A program made the position numbers and the translations under genes. From Silene latifolia (taxonomy: Eukaryota > Streptophyta > Magnoliopsida > Caryophyllales > Caryophyllaceae), in NCBI RefSeq assembly GCF_048544455.1, contig NC_133536.1, positions 199,085,325 to 199,149,324 on the forward strand: 64,000 bases of DNA. The letters are read 5' to 3'. How positions within the stretch are numbered: the first letter of the stretch is position 1; each line of letters starts with the position of its first letter. Shown here in pieces: positions 1 to 10,553 of this stretch. A model generated the notes under the pieces. It saw only the letters and a program-made list of their open reading frames with translations, did not search any database and was not told where the DNA came from.

Positions 1-348
1 AGCTAGTTGTCACTAATTTATCTTTGCCACATCATTTTTTTAAACTATAACCATTTTAAGCTAGAATTACTCCAATGGTTTAGCCAACTTATTAATAGCT
101 TAATTGAGCCCACTTAATATACTCCTCTATTTATTTATTCAATTTCCAAAATAAAATTAAACCTTTATTAATAGGATTACTATTTTCTTATTGGTTAAAT
201 TACACTTGTGGTCCATTTAAGCAAGTAGCTCCATAGCTCCATGGTTGGACAAAGCTAGTTTATATGACCGACTTCAATTGTTGAGCTACTTGCTTGAAAT
301 TTCATGAAATTGCAAGCAAATCTTTAAACCAAACCATTAGAGATGCTC
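1..348. mobile_element. PIF/Harbinger-like MITE, left end cut by window
   Basis: This is the same family as the complete copy at 54358-54744. Shared blocks include a stretch about taagcaagtagct and the right terminus attagagatgctc, which ends at 348. The left terminus lies outside the window. It is non-coding. The class rests on the TTA duplication of the other copy. Confidence 0.6.
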
Positions 349-499
349 AGGAGTTTTCCCTAAAAAATAAAGTTAATTAGGTAATGTCTTGTGACTCGTG
401 AAATTTCTTAGATTCATAAATTGATTGACCGTGGTTAATGTGCGGTATTCAAGGCGTATAAGGGATATAACGGTTGGAAAGATGGCAATAATGGTTACT

Positions 500-2016
500 A
501 AGTAGTATCCCGCGCGAAGCGCGGGCTGTTTTAAAATTTTATTATTTTAATTTAAGAAAAATAATATAGTTCATATATGACCTTTAATATTTTGCTTATA
601 AATAAAAATAAAATAAGTTTTTTCAAATTTAATTTTTTTAGGTTTAACTTCAATGTTTTAAAATAAAATACATACAATTTTAATTAAAACTAATAAATAA
701 TAATTAATTATGCATGATCAACCTTTTGTAAATAAATTTGTGACTGATTAAATGTCATATTAATGAAAATAAAATTTATTCAAATAATGCAACAATCAAC
801 ATTAAGTTCTCAAATTATATCATTTTACGATACGTTATGTTCAAAATAAATTAATATTTGTTCAAAATTATGTAAATATAATTTTATGTAATTTTAATTT
901 TTTTATGTATGGTGTGTGATATGTATGTATCAAACATATATGGGTCTATACTCAACTTATTTTAAATTTTTTATGTATGACCCGTGATATTTATGTATCA
1001 ACATACTCCCTCCAATTCACAATAAACCTTCCATTTTATTTTGGCACAAAAATTAAGGAAACACACTACCCCCACCATATAATTAAATTTGGACCACACA
1101 AATATACTACCCCACCATACAATTAAATTTAGATCACACAAACACTTACCATAAAAGAAAATAGGGAGGTTATTGTGAATAACCGAAAAAGGAAATAGGG
1201 AGGTTTATTGTGAATTGGAGGGAGTATTATTTTTTGAAGTTTAACTTCAAAGTATTTGATCAATAACATATAAAATATTTAACCAAAAGTAATATTTCAT
1301 TAGTCATAATCAATATTTTATACGTATACATATTTAGTTGAAAATATTTTAAAAAAAATATAACGTGTTTTGTACCTTTTCATGTCGTTTATAATACTAT
1401 ATTACTTAATAATCATTACTTTTGTTTTGATTATTCGAATGCACTCGCGATCACTATGTACATACATACTCGTTATCACACTATTTAAACCTATCTAATC
1501 TCATATATTTTCAATTTTCTCGCAATATAATTTTTTTTCATTCCCACACTATAAAATTTATCTCTTAATAGTTCTGTTAAGTTCTGTTTTTAATAGATAC
1601 AACGACTTTTTCCAATATTTTTTTTAAATGGATTTAATGGTCCAAGTTTTATAACTTTCTCAAAATGTCTTTTACGTAAATGTAAAACGATGTAAGACAC
1701 TCAGTTTAATCATTTCTACATATGAAAATATTTCAATAAATATAATGAAAATTATATTCAATTGAAAGCATTTTTCGCAATGAACATAATATTTTACATT
1801 ATAGAATTTTTATCAAAATAATTTTTTAATAAATTTAGAATCAAATCACCGTAATTATTTATTCTAATATATAATAAAATTTATTAAGCTATAATTATTA
1901 ATATTTTGTTGAGATTTATACAACATTTATTATGTTCATATTAAATGAAGCTGTAATTAATGCTTGTCATTAAGGCTGTATATGACACGTGGCGCATCGA
2001 TAGCGTTTCAACCCAG

Positions 2017-2018
<2 letters not shown>
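500..2018 (-). mobile_element. Helitron-like non-autonomous element (tentative)
   Basis: On the minus strand a 5' end starting TCTGGGTTGAAACGC lies at about 2017. A GC-rich hairpin (stem cccgcgc at 509-515, loop gaa, stem 519-525) lies about 10 bases before the other end. A TC start and a hairpin near the 3' end are Helitron hallmarks. The 3' terminal tetranucleotide is not a clean CTAG. The 5' part (about 1830-2017) recurs inverted at 20053-20230. No Rep/helicase coding is seen. A Stowaway MITE is nested at 1006-1224. Confidence 0.4.
1006..1224. mobile_element. Stowaway-like MITE
   Basis: Terminal inverted repeats ctccctccaattcacaataa and ttattgtgaattggagggag are flanked by TA on both sides (1004-1005 and 1225-1226). 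This is the structure of Tc1/mariner-derived Stowaway MITEs. It is non-coding, 219 bp. Confidence 0.85.

Positions 2019-2086
<68 letters not shown>
2019..2086. repeat. (TA)n microsatellite
   Basis: An uninterrupted TA run. It sits exactly between a Helitron-like 5' end on the left and a hairpin resembling a Helitron 3' end on the right (2100-2112). Confidence 0.95.
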
Positions 2087-2087
<1 letters not shown>

Positions 2088-2112
2088 TATGTAGAATCTC
2101 GTGCTTTGCACG
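2087..2112 (-). other. Helitron-like 3' terminal hairpin
   Basis: The stem cgtgc/gcacg (2100-2104 and 2108-2112) is followed on the minus strand by a short spacer and a terminus close to CATAGT. It resembles the hairpins at 55983-55999 and 59729-59745, but the terminus is degenerate. The matching 5' end was not found. Confidence 0.35.
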
Positions 2113-2194
2113 GCTAGCTTTAATATTTAGTTAGTAAAACACTAAAATTTAATTAGAAGAGTGACTGGATACTCGGAATTGCTCTTGATATATA

Positions 2195-2275
2195 CTCTCT
2201 TCGGCTCATTCGTTTGTTTACTTTTCTGGGGAGAAATTTAATCAAAACATAAACAAATGATTAGAACGGAGGGAG
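2195..2275. mobile_element. short Stowaway-type MITE remnant
   Basis: Inverted ends ctctcttcggctcattcgtt and a right end aacaaatgattagaacggagggag make an 81-bp hairpin. The flanking TA is seen only on the left, so it is degraded. Confidence 0.5.
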
Positions 2276-2322
2276 TCAGTTAATTATTATTTTGCATTAT
2301 ACAATACGCACTCTTTTTTTTA

Positions 2323-3183
2323 GGGTTATTCTACGTAGTAACCCTGTGTTTTTTTGAATTCTAGATGCTAACCCTTCGTTTTTCAACTACCCATATGGTA
2401 ACCCTGAATTTATGAAAAAAGGTTCTCCATGACCCTCAACTTTTATTCCGTTAAAAAACTCCGTTACTTTGAATGTTTATTGAGACTTGGGCTTGTCTTT
2501 TACACTTCAAATGCTTAAATGACCAAGTAACTATGGTTTTCTCAACTCAATTAAAATAAATAAACCACGAATTTTGCTAACAAATAATTATATTATAGGT
2601 GTGGTAAGAGTATAATTCATAACCTTTTTATTATCATTTTTATTCTTATCATCATTTTTATTGCTTAACAAAGAATATTACAGTAGTAAATATATTGAAA
2701 CACATATTTGTTTTTGTTATAAATTAGATTAGATTATAGTTGATATTATATTATTATTATTATTTTTATAAAAAAGACAAAGGTAAGAAGTGGATCGGTA
2801 TTTTTACTACTTTAATATTCTTTGTTAAGCAATAAAAATGATGATAATGATAATAATAATAATGATAATAAAAAGATTATGAATTATACTCTTAAGTCTT
2901 ACCACACCTAGAATATAATTATTTGTTAGGAAAATTTGGGGTATATTTATTTAATTGAGTTGAGAAGACCATAGTTAGTTGGCCATTTAAGCATCTGAAC
3001 TCTAAAAAACAAGCCCACGTCTCAATAAACATGCAAACTAACGGTGTTTTTTAACAGAATAAAAGTTGGGGGTCACGAAAAACTTTTTTTTGATAAGTTT
3101 AGGGTTACCATGGGGGTGGTTGAAAAATGAAGGGTTACCCGCTAAAATTCAAAAAAACACAGGGTTACCGCGTAGAATAACCC
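2323..3183. mobile_element. Foldback Mutator-like element with long terminal inverted repeats
   Basis: The ends gggttattctacgtagtaac and gttaccgcgtagaataaccc pair, and pairing continues inward for roughly 370 bp per arm to a small centre near 2700-2780. A perfect 9-bp duplication tttttttta flanks it (2314-2322 and 3184-3192), the Mutator target length. The low-complexity target makes the duplication weaker evidence than usual. It has no coding potential; a 63-codon open frame here is only a by-product of the arm. Confidence 0.7.
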
Positions 3184-3271
3184 TTTTTTTTATTATTATG
3201 TTCCCTTTAATTTTTATTTACAGTCATCAGTTAATTAATAATAACCATAACATATAGATATATTTAAACTT

Positions 3272-3385
3272 GCCTTTTTTTTATCTAACAAAGCTCACTT
3301 GATCGCATTATGCGATAGAGGGGAAAGGGGATTCGAACCTGGGACCTATTGTCCACAATACCCCGTCTTAACCACTTTATGATGA
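3272..3385 (-). mobile_element. tRNA-derived SINE fragment
   Basis: Read on the minus strand it has a pol III A-box-like TGGTTAAGACG, a perfect B box GGTTCGAATCC about 35 bases later, and a terminal A-run (the T-run at 3272-3280 on plus). No target duplication was found and it is short, so it may be a truncated SINE or a tRNA-related remnant. Confidence 0.55.
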
Positions 3386-4194
3386 ATTATTTCATTAATT
3401 TAATTCCAGGCTGTCTTTTGAAGACAATAAATAAATATATTTTCTAGCATTTATACCTACTGTTTCTTTTCGAAAACTAATTTGTTTTTATTCAAAAACT
3501 AATTTCATGAATTTAATCTAACAAATGTTAATATTTTATGCCATACTAAAATACTCCTTATTATTTGTCAACTTCTCGTGGGGTTTACCAAACAATTCCA
3601 GTCTCTTGTGAATTATGCACAAATCTTGTCTAAACTAATTCTAATCCCATGACAAACTTATGCATTTTGATAATTAATGATCTATCCTACTCCTACCCCA
3701 TCTCTGTTTTAGGAAAACTCGAAAAGCCTCAAAAATCAACTCTCTTGCCTTTTCATAATTCTTGCCATTACATCATTCTCTATGTCGCCTCGCTCAATTT
3801 ACGCACACGCTCTATCATAATTCCTTCCAAATCATGGAGGTTGCTCATCACATTGGCCCACAACCACATTGACTGCCTCTCCTCTGACGTTTACCGGTTG
3901 CTCAATAATTATTAGAGGAAAGTGCGTGTTTTCAAAGTACTCCATATTCTGCAAGATGCATAAAAAAGAAGATAAGAGATAAGAGAATGTTGTACATACA
4001 AATATAGAATGGAGTTCAAATGTCAATATTTGCTACTTGAATTGCTAGCATAAATATATCTTTATTAATTTGTACTTAATTTACATCGATATAATGAAAT
4101 AAAAATATTTGATACTTTAGGATTTAACCCTCCAGTTATCTTTATGGGTTTAACTTCAACATAGCCACGATATCAATGTATCATAGATGTGAAG
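3386..4194. other. AT-rich stretch, nothing recognised
   Basis: Contains open frames of 88 codons (plus, 3649) and 64 codons (minus, 3832-4026) without recognisable motifs or codon bias. No repeat pairing was found inside the window. Confidence 0.5.
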
Positions 4195-5835
4195 TGTGAA
4201 CAGTGAACATAATGAAATACTCACATTTTTTTTTGCCGATTATTGTCTCTAACATTTTTTTTGCATATTGTCTATGAAAACGAAAAGAAGGTCAGAAGTA
4301 TGTTATCATGAAGAGCTAGAAAAAAAATCCTATATTTACAGGGTGAAATTTTTAATAAGACTTCGAATACTATGGAGTATGAATATGATATGTTATGGAT
4401 ACAATGGATGTGTTGAAAAAAATGGATACTACGTATTAAACATAACCACTACTTTTATGCAAGCATGCATGCATCTATGCTGGAAAAATACTCCGTACAA
4501 TCTTATCTTTATAAATAGAAAAACAATTACTCAATTGTGGTTAAACCACGTCATCTTTAAAGCAACATATTCAAAGTACAACTTCTTTCCTTTGAAAAAA
4601 TAACCGCCTGAAATGTTTGGGTAAAAGTAACAAAACAATTTGAATCCAACTCCCATTATTCAACCATTATATAGTTGACACGATTTTTTCTATTTGTTTA
4701 AACTAAAAAAAAACGCACTATAATTTGTTTAAACTAAAAAAATCCACTAAATTAATTTTGTAGACTCGTAGCTTATATAATTTGTTTAATACAAAATTTT
4801 AAAATAGTGGATTTTTCCCCCTCATTTTAAAGTTCTGTCAAACTAAATTTTAGACTCATATCTATATATTTCTTTTTTTAAAAAAATCGTCATACCTACA
4901 AAATTTTAAAATAGTCGATTTTTTTTAGTTTAAACAAATTTAAAAGGTAGTAATATATTTATTTTTAAAGGAAAAAGAAAGAAAGGTATAGCTTATAGAA
5001 GACGAAGTAAGAAGTAATTTATTTCTAGATGAAAACAAATAACTATATATTTTTAAATTTGCATGGCTAAGCCGGGAAAAGAAAATAAGAAGAACTTGGT
5101 TGTAATATAGTTGATCCTCGGCATGGAGACGGAAAACAAATTTAACTATATAAAAAATAACATTGAGCTTAAAATAAGCTTTTAAAGCGTAGATGGAAAT
5201 AAAAGAGGTAGTTTGAGGATGAAAGGTGACAGACATGAATATGTAGTTAGGAAAACAAATTTATACCAAATTTCTCTAAAGGCATGTTTTGGGAGATTTT
5301 TAAGCCAAATGAATAAAGAGTTGAATGTTTCTGAGGGATTTGTGGTAGAAAGATTTGAAGTTTTTCACGATGTTAAAAAAGGATTGATGGAGGTTTGCTG
5401 GATCTTTATCTTACATTTAAGGATATCTTGTTGACGGATCTTTTGAGGAAAAATGCAAGCTTTCATGTTTTTATATATCACATCGATGAAGATGGGTGTA
5501 CTACGCTTTGATCTTGTAAGTGGCCTTTTCTCGTTAATTTTTTGTAGTTTTTTTTATATTTTGTTTAATGTTAATCCGTTTGTCAAACGGATTTTGTACA
5601 TTGATGTCGGCCAAATGGGTCGGTCAAATGGGCCGGTCAAATGTTTTTATATGGACTTATCTTAATAATTTTCCTCGATTTCGGCCCAATGTTTTTCTAT
5701 GTACTTACCTTAATAATTTTCCTCGATTTCGGCCCAATGTTTTTGTATGTACTTACCTTTATAATTTACCTCGATTTCGGCCCAATGTTTTTGTATGTAC
5801 TTACCTTTATTATTTACCTCGATTTCGGCCCAATT
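4195..5835 (+). repeat. Left arm of giant inverted repeat
   Basis: Bases 4195-5248 match the reverse complement of 20722-21815. Bases 5249-5520 match the reverse complement of 17600-17880, with a second copy at 17130-17360. Bases 5490-5835 match the reverse complement of 5836-6279. The symmetry centre is at about 5836. Similarity is very high with scattered substitutions. Small open frames here (98, 73, 102 codons) have counterparts in the other arm and no known domains. A transposon origin (foldback element or inverted duplication) is inferred; clear ends with target duplications were not found. Confidence 0.75.
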
Positions 5836-6124
5836 GGTCCAAAATCGAGGTAAATTATAAAGGTAAGTACATATAAAAACATTGGGCCGAAATCGAGGTA
5901 AATTATAAAGGTAAGTACATACAAAAACATTGGGCCGAAATCGAGGAAAATTATTAAGGTAAGTACATACAAAAACATTGGGCCGAAATCGAGGAAAATT
6001 ATTAAGGTAAGTACATAGAAATAATTGGGCTGAAATCGAGGGAAATTATTAAGGTAAGTCCATATAAAAACATTGGGCCGAAATCGAGGAAAATTATTAA
6101 GGTAAGTCCATATAAAAACATTTG
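5639..6124. repeat. 48-bp minisatellite, 4 units then 6 inverted units
   Basis: The unit contains the block cctcgatttcggcccaatg. Four direct units fill 5639-5830. After a short centre, six units run in the opposite orientation up to about 6124. Because 48 is a multiple of 3, both strands stay open and give a 16-residue peptide repeat containing LDFGPMFLYVLT. This is repeat-driven and not evidence of a gene. Confidence 0.9.
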
Positions 6125-6279
6125 ACCGACCCATTTGACCGACCCATTTAACCGACCCATTTGGCCGACATCAATGTACAAAATCCGTTTGACAAACGGA
6201 TTAACATTAAACAAAATATAAAAAAACTACAAAAAATTAACGAGAAAAGACCACTTACAGGATCAAAGCGTAGTACACC
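5836..6279 (-). repeat. Proximal right arm of giant inverted repeat
   Basis: Reverse complement of 5490-5835, ending at the acacc duplication (6275-6279) where the Athila element inserted. The arm resumes at 17124 as acacccatcttcatcgatg, the complement of the left arm at about 5470-5490. The palindrome was therefore continuous before the retrotransposon arrived. Confidence 0.8.
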
Positions 6280-7995
6280 TGTTAAGCGCAAAATTTACTA
6301 TATTTTATATACTTATTTCCCATAATTTTACTTATATTTTCAGCATTATATTTCATTTTAATAATAAATTACTTCCTAGAACATCTTACTGCGATTTATA
6401 TAATTATTTGTAGGAAGGAGTTATTTTGATGCTGATATTAGCTAAACAGCTAAGCGAGGCGATGAATAAAAGACGACAAAATAAATAAGGACTTCAAGCT
6501 TAGATCCAAAACCTCCAAGTCCACACAATAAAGACAAAGCAGTCCAAAATAAAATGAAAATCCATGAATTGAATAAAATGTTGACAAGGCCGTCATTTAC
6601 AAATGATGAAATAAAAAAGCATATTCGTAGAAGTTGGTGCATTGAAACATCAAGTCTTGAAGCATTCAATTTGATGATGTTACATTGAAGGATTTTTAAG
6701 AGAAAAGCGCATGCTAACATTTACATGGGTGAAGAGTTATTCTGATAAATACAACATGAAACATCTCAAATTAATTATTTAATTCATGAAACATTCATAT
6801 TTTGAAGGAACTTCAAGCACTAATAGCATAAACTGTAGGAATAATTTTACATGTGATGTATTTACATTAATTTGTGATGTAAACGTACGTGTATTATTTA
6901 ATTTAGAAACTCACATGATCACCTATATAAAGAAGGTGATTTGCATTTGAGAGGGGGGAAGGGAGAACACAACAATAAGCAATAAAATAATTAGTTTCAT
7001 ATTAAATTCTATTTATTCTCTCATTATTCACATCAATTATCTTGTTCATATTTTTACACTTTCATGCTATTATTTGACGACAAGCTCAAAGTTCTCAACT
7101 TGTCATTGCCATAGTTAATACTATATTTATCTCCCTTATTTATCTCTTTTATATTTGTTTTATTTATTTATCTAAATATGTTATCTTCTATTATTAAAAT
7201 TGTTATTTTAGTTATAATTATGGATCGTGAGTAGTCTTTTGTCTAGGGCTCGGTGGAGCCTTAATATGGATTGGTCAATGTTATAATTTTCTAAACATTA
7301 TTTAATGATTGTACTTAGGTTTGATAGGGTTGTGTTAAAGTATTAATTTATTGGTCATAATCTATATACGTAGCTCTTGATTAATACTACAATGAGAGTT
7401 GAGTTTAGTCCTTTCGAGTTAGCATATATATTATGATTTAAATATAATTAATAATTACTTAGTGTAGATTGCAATGAGAGTTGAATTTCAACTTTGAGAA
7501 CCCGAGTAAAAATTAGACCTCTCCTATGAGAATGATGAGAGTTATAGTTGAGACATTTTAATTTTGATCCTTAAAGCTCTTATATGAGTTATAAGACCCA
7601 TGAGAATAGGATTATTTCACTATAGGAAGGCTTCTTATATCTCGAGAGAGAATAACAAGTATTGGTTTTAGTTTTCAGAATTAAAACCAGAAAATTAGTC
7701 TCACCTAAGTACACAATTAAATATGCTGTTCCTTCCAATAGTCTATATTGATCAATCTATGTTAATGGTGATACCGTTGTCCTAGAACTTTTTATTATTG
7801 AATTAATTTTATTATCCAATTATTATATGTTATTTTTATTCTGTCATACCTCGCACATACACAAATATTATTTTGACGTAGATAAATCAAATCTTAAATC
7901 GACTAGTACTCAACCAGTCAACCTTCACTTCCCTGAGATCGACCCGTAAGTGCTACAACAGACACCGTTCACTTGCGGTAATTTATAACTGAACA
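6280..7995 (+). repeat. 5' LTR of the Athila element
   Basis: Starts TGTTAAGCGC and ends AACTGAACA, as does the 3' LTR. It is 1716 bp against 1703 bp, with scattered substitutions and a few small indels, so the insertion is fairly recent. The 92-codon minus frame at 6442-6720 recurs in the other LTR and is not considered a gene. Confidence 0.93.
6924..6932 (+). promoter_or_regulatory. LTR TATA box
   Basis: tatataaag sits inside the 5' LTR before a short GA-rich leader, the expected place for the pol II promoter. The equivalent site in the 3' LTR (around 16063) reads caatataaag, a change that may weaken it. Confidence 0.55.
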
Positions 7996-8001
7996 AGTTT
8001 T

Positions 8002-8018
8002 TGGCGCCGTTCTTGGGA
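8002..8018 (+). other. Primer binding site, tRNA-Asp type
   Basis: tggcgccgttcttggga lies a few bases after the 5' LTR. Athila and Tat elements commonly carry TGGCGCCGTTGCCGGGG, complementary to the tRNA-Asp 3' end. This copy has mismatches in its second half, either decay or a variant primer. Confidence 0.7.
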
Positions 8019-8136
8019 AGTAAGTAACGTTTGATATTAGTTAATTTTAGATTATTTTAGACTACGTTTTTTAGCGTACGCAAGTACGCCTTATTTGTTA
8101 CTAATTCTTCCTTTTTAGTTTTGTTGTTAGTTTTAT

Positions 8137-9792
8137 ATGCACACGCGACATTCTGGTGGTGAATTGCTATTTGACCCTGAGATTGAAGCTACAGCTAGGA
8201 GACGAAACGCTCAAAGAAAGAAGAAGAGAAAGGAGCCTGAACTCGATACTATTGAGTCTTTTATAGAGTTTGATACACCAATTATCATGACTTCTATGTG
8301 AGATGAAAGTGCTCCAAAGCCGAGTTTCAATTTAAGTATCTCAAAGCCTAAAATTGATGCAAACAATTTTGTGTTGAAGACTTCTTTGATCCAGTTTGTT
8401 CAAACCGATCAATTCAGTGGATCACCAACTGAAAACCCCAACGAGCACCTGAATACATTCCTTGATAAGGATGACATCAAGATTAATGGAGTCTCTGATG
8501 ACGCCATTCGGTTGAGATTATTCCCTTATTCTCTTCGAGGGAGTGCACGTGAATGGTTGAATAATTGTGATCCTGACTCGTTCGATACTTGGGATAAGCT
8601 TTCTACGGCTTTTCTCCAAAAATACTTTCCACCAGGGAAGACTGCCAAATTTAGAAATGACATTACAGGATTCGTCCAACATGCAGACGAGTCTCTCTAT
8701 GAAGCTTGGGAAAGGTACAAGGAACTTCAGCGGCAATGTCCTCATCACGGGATCCCATCATGTGTATTAATTCTTACTTTCTACAATTCCTTAAAACCGG
8801 AGCTGCAAATGAGCCTTAATGCCGCTGTTGGAGGGCGGTTAGACGGGATTTCTTGGGACAAGGCCAAGGCTCTCATAGAGGATCTAGCAATAAGCACTTA
8901 TCATTGGGGCAGTGACCGTCATGTTCGAGGGAGCAAGACTACAAAAGACTTTGTTAATGTGATGCAAGCCAAAATTGATGATCTATCTCAACAAGTGGCT
9001 CATCTTAAATTGAGTAATGGTTCTAGTTCTTCATCGCCCATATGTCAACTTTGTGGGGTTAATGGGCATGACTCTTCTGGGTGTGGGAATGCTTCTATAC
9101 TTGAGCAAGTTAATGCTCTTAATGGGAAGCAACAATGGGACCCTTATTCTAATACTTACAATCCAGGATGGGCTCATAATCCTAAGCACGGATATGGAAA
9201 TACCAGTAACATTCAGAATCCCCAACATCAAGTTAAGCAGACTTTTCAGCAACCGCCGGGTTTTCAACCAAGACCGTCTTATCATCATTCCCCTATGCAA
9301 TCTCGTCCCCCATTTCAGCAACAACAACAACAATTTCAACAACCTCACGCTCCGCAAAAATCCAATGTGGAGGTGATGTTAGAGCAAGTTTTGTCCCAAC
9401 AATCTCAATATATGCGGGACCAAAACTAAAAAAATGAAGAGTTTTCTACATAAATTTCTCAACTCAAACCCTCACATAAAATGGTAGAAACTCAACTTGC
9501 TCAAATAGCCCAACAAGTAAGTCAGTCTGTGAAATCTCAAGGTCAGTTCCCGGGAAACACCGAAGCTAATCCAAAAGGTCAGATGAATGCTTTTACCTTA
9601 AGGAACGGGAAGGTACTTGAAGAGACTACTAATCCTAAGAGCATGTTTGTTGAAGATGAAGCTATTGTGATCGAGGATGAGGGCAAGGCGATGGAGGAAA
9701 TTGTAGTTGAAAAGAAGCAAGCTTATGAGAAGGAAGCTTCGTTAACTCCACCTAGAGTATATGTGCCTTTGTACCTTTTCCTCAAAGGTTAG
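8137..9792 (+). pseudogene. gag: Athila gag, interrupted by in-frame stops
   Basis: This is the capsid/nucleocapsid precursor that packages element RNA. The likely start is ATG 8137, giving MHTRHSGGELLF. An in-frame TGA at 8299 interrupts it, the frame is open 8302-9429, TAA follows at 9427, and it reopens in the same frame 9481-9792. The capsid-type domain (about 8400-8900) contains LRLFPYSLRGSAREWL and YEAWERYKELQRQCPHHG. A CCHC zinc knuckle CQLCGVNGHDSSGC lies near 9045-9090, followed by a Gln/Pro-rich tail. The second piece (MVETQLAQIAQQ...) is the C-terminal coiled segment. A frameshift near 9770 separates it from the protease. Confidence 0.85.
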
Positions 9793-10553
9793 CCAAGGCA
9801 AAATTGGAGCAAAAGTACGGAAAATTTCTAGATATCCTAAAAGGAATGCACATTAATATTCCCTTTTTGGAGGCTATTTACAAATCCCATCTTATGGAAA
9901 GTTTCTCAAGGAGCCGCTTTCTAACAAAAAAAACTTGGAGCCAAAGACGACTAATAACTTGTGAGTGTAGTGCCATACTCCTTAACAAGCTTCCTCAAAA
10001 GCTTGACGATCCCGGCGGTTTTTCAATCCCTTGTTCTATTGGAGGTATTTATATTCAACGTGCCTTGTGTGATTTGGGGGCTAGTGTTAGCCTTATGCCT
10101 CTGTCGATTTTTAAGAGGTTGCAAAAGATGGATCTAAAACCGACTAGAGTTTCACTACAATTGGCTGATCGGTCAGTCAAATTTCCACTTGGGGTCGTTG
10201 AAGATGTTCCCTTAGCTATTGGGAAACTTGTTATTCCATGTGATTTCTTTGTCATGGACATTCCTGAGGACACTCAAGCACCCATTATCTTGGGACGTCC
10301 ATGTTTAGCCACTGCTGGAGCTATGATTGATGTGAGGAATGGAAAGCTCTCATTGCAAGTTGGTGAAGACAAGGTAGAATTTGAGCTTAGCAAAACTATG
10401 GGCGGTCCTTCTATGAGTGATAGTTGCTACCGAGTTGATGTTTTAGAGGAGTACTTGTCTGAGCCCTCTTTAGAGTGTACATCGTCTGATAAACTACAAG
10501 ATTGTCTCACCAACACTGATTCTGAGGATGCAGAGTTGTTAGCCTATGCTTGA
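9793..10553 (+). pseudogene. pro: Athila aspartic protease domain
   Basis: This region is in a different frame from gag. The expected continuation PFPQRLAKAKLEQK is readable only after a shift near 9770, where a short duplicated-looking stretch sits. The active-site loop is CDLGASVSLMP (catalytic Asp codon at 10071) and the downstream PIILGRP motif matches retroviral-type aspartic proteases that process Gag-Pol. It ends in an acidic tail and overlaps the pol frame by 8 bases. In an intact element these would be one continuous polyprotein. Confidence 0.82.

Noticed and set aside
3272..3385. Functional tRNA gene
   Set aside because: A and B boxes are present but no cloverleaf or anticodon arm can be drawn, and an A-rich tail indicates a SINE.
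5568..6214. Repetitive membrane-like proteins on both strands
   Set aside because: These come from the 48-bp minisatellite being open in several frames on both strands.
6442..6720. 92-codon minus-strand gene (also at 15583-15861)
   Set aside because: Present identically in both LTRs of the Athila element; no start context or domain.
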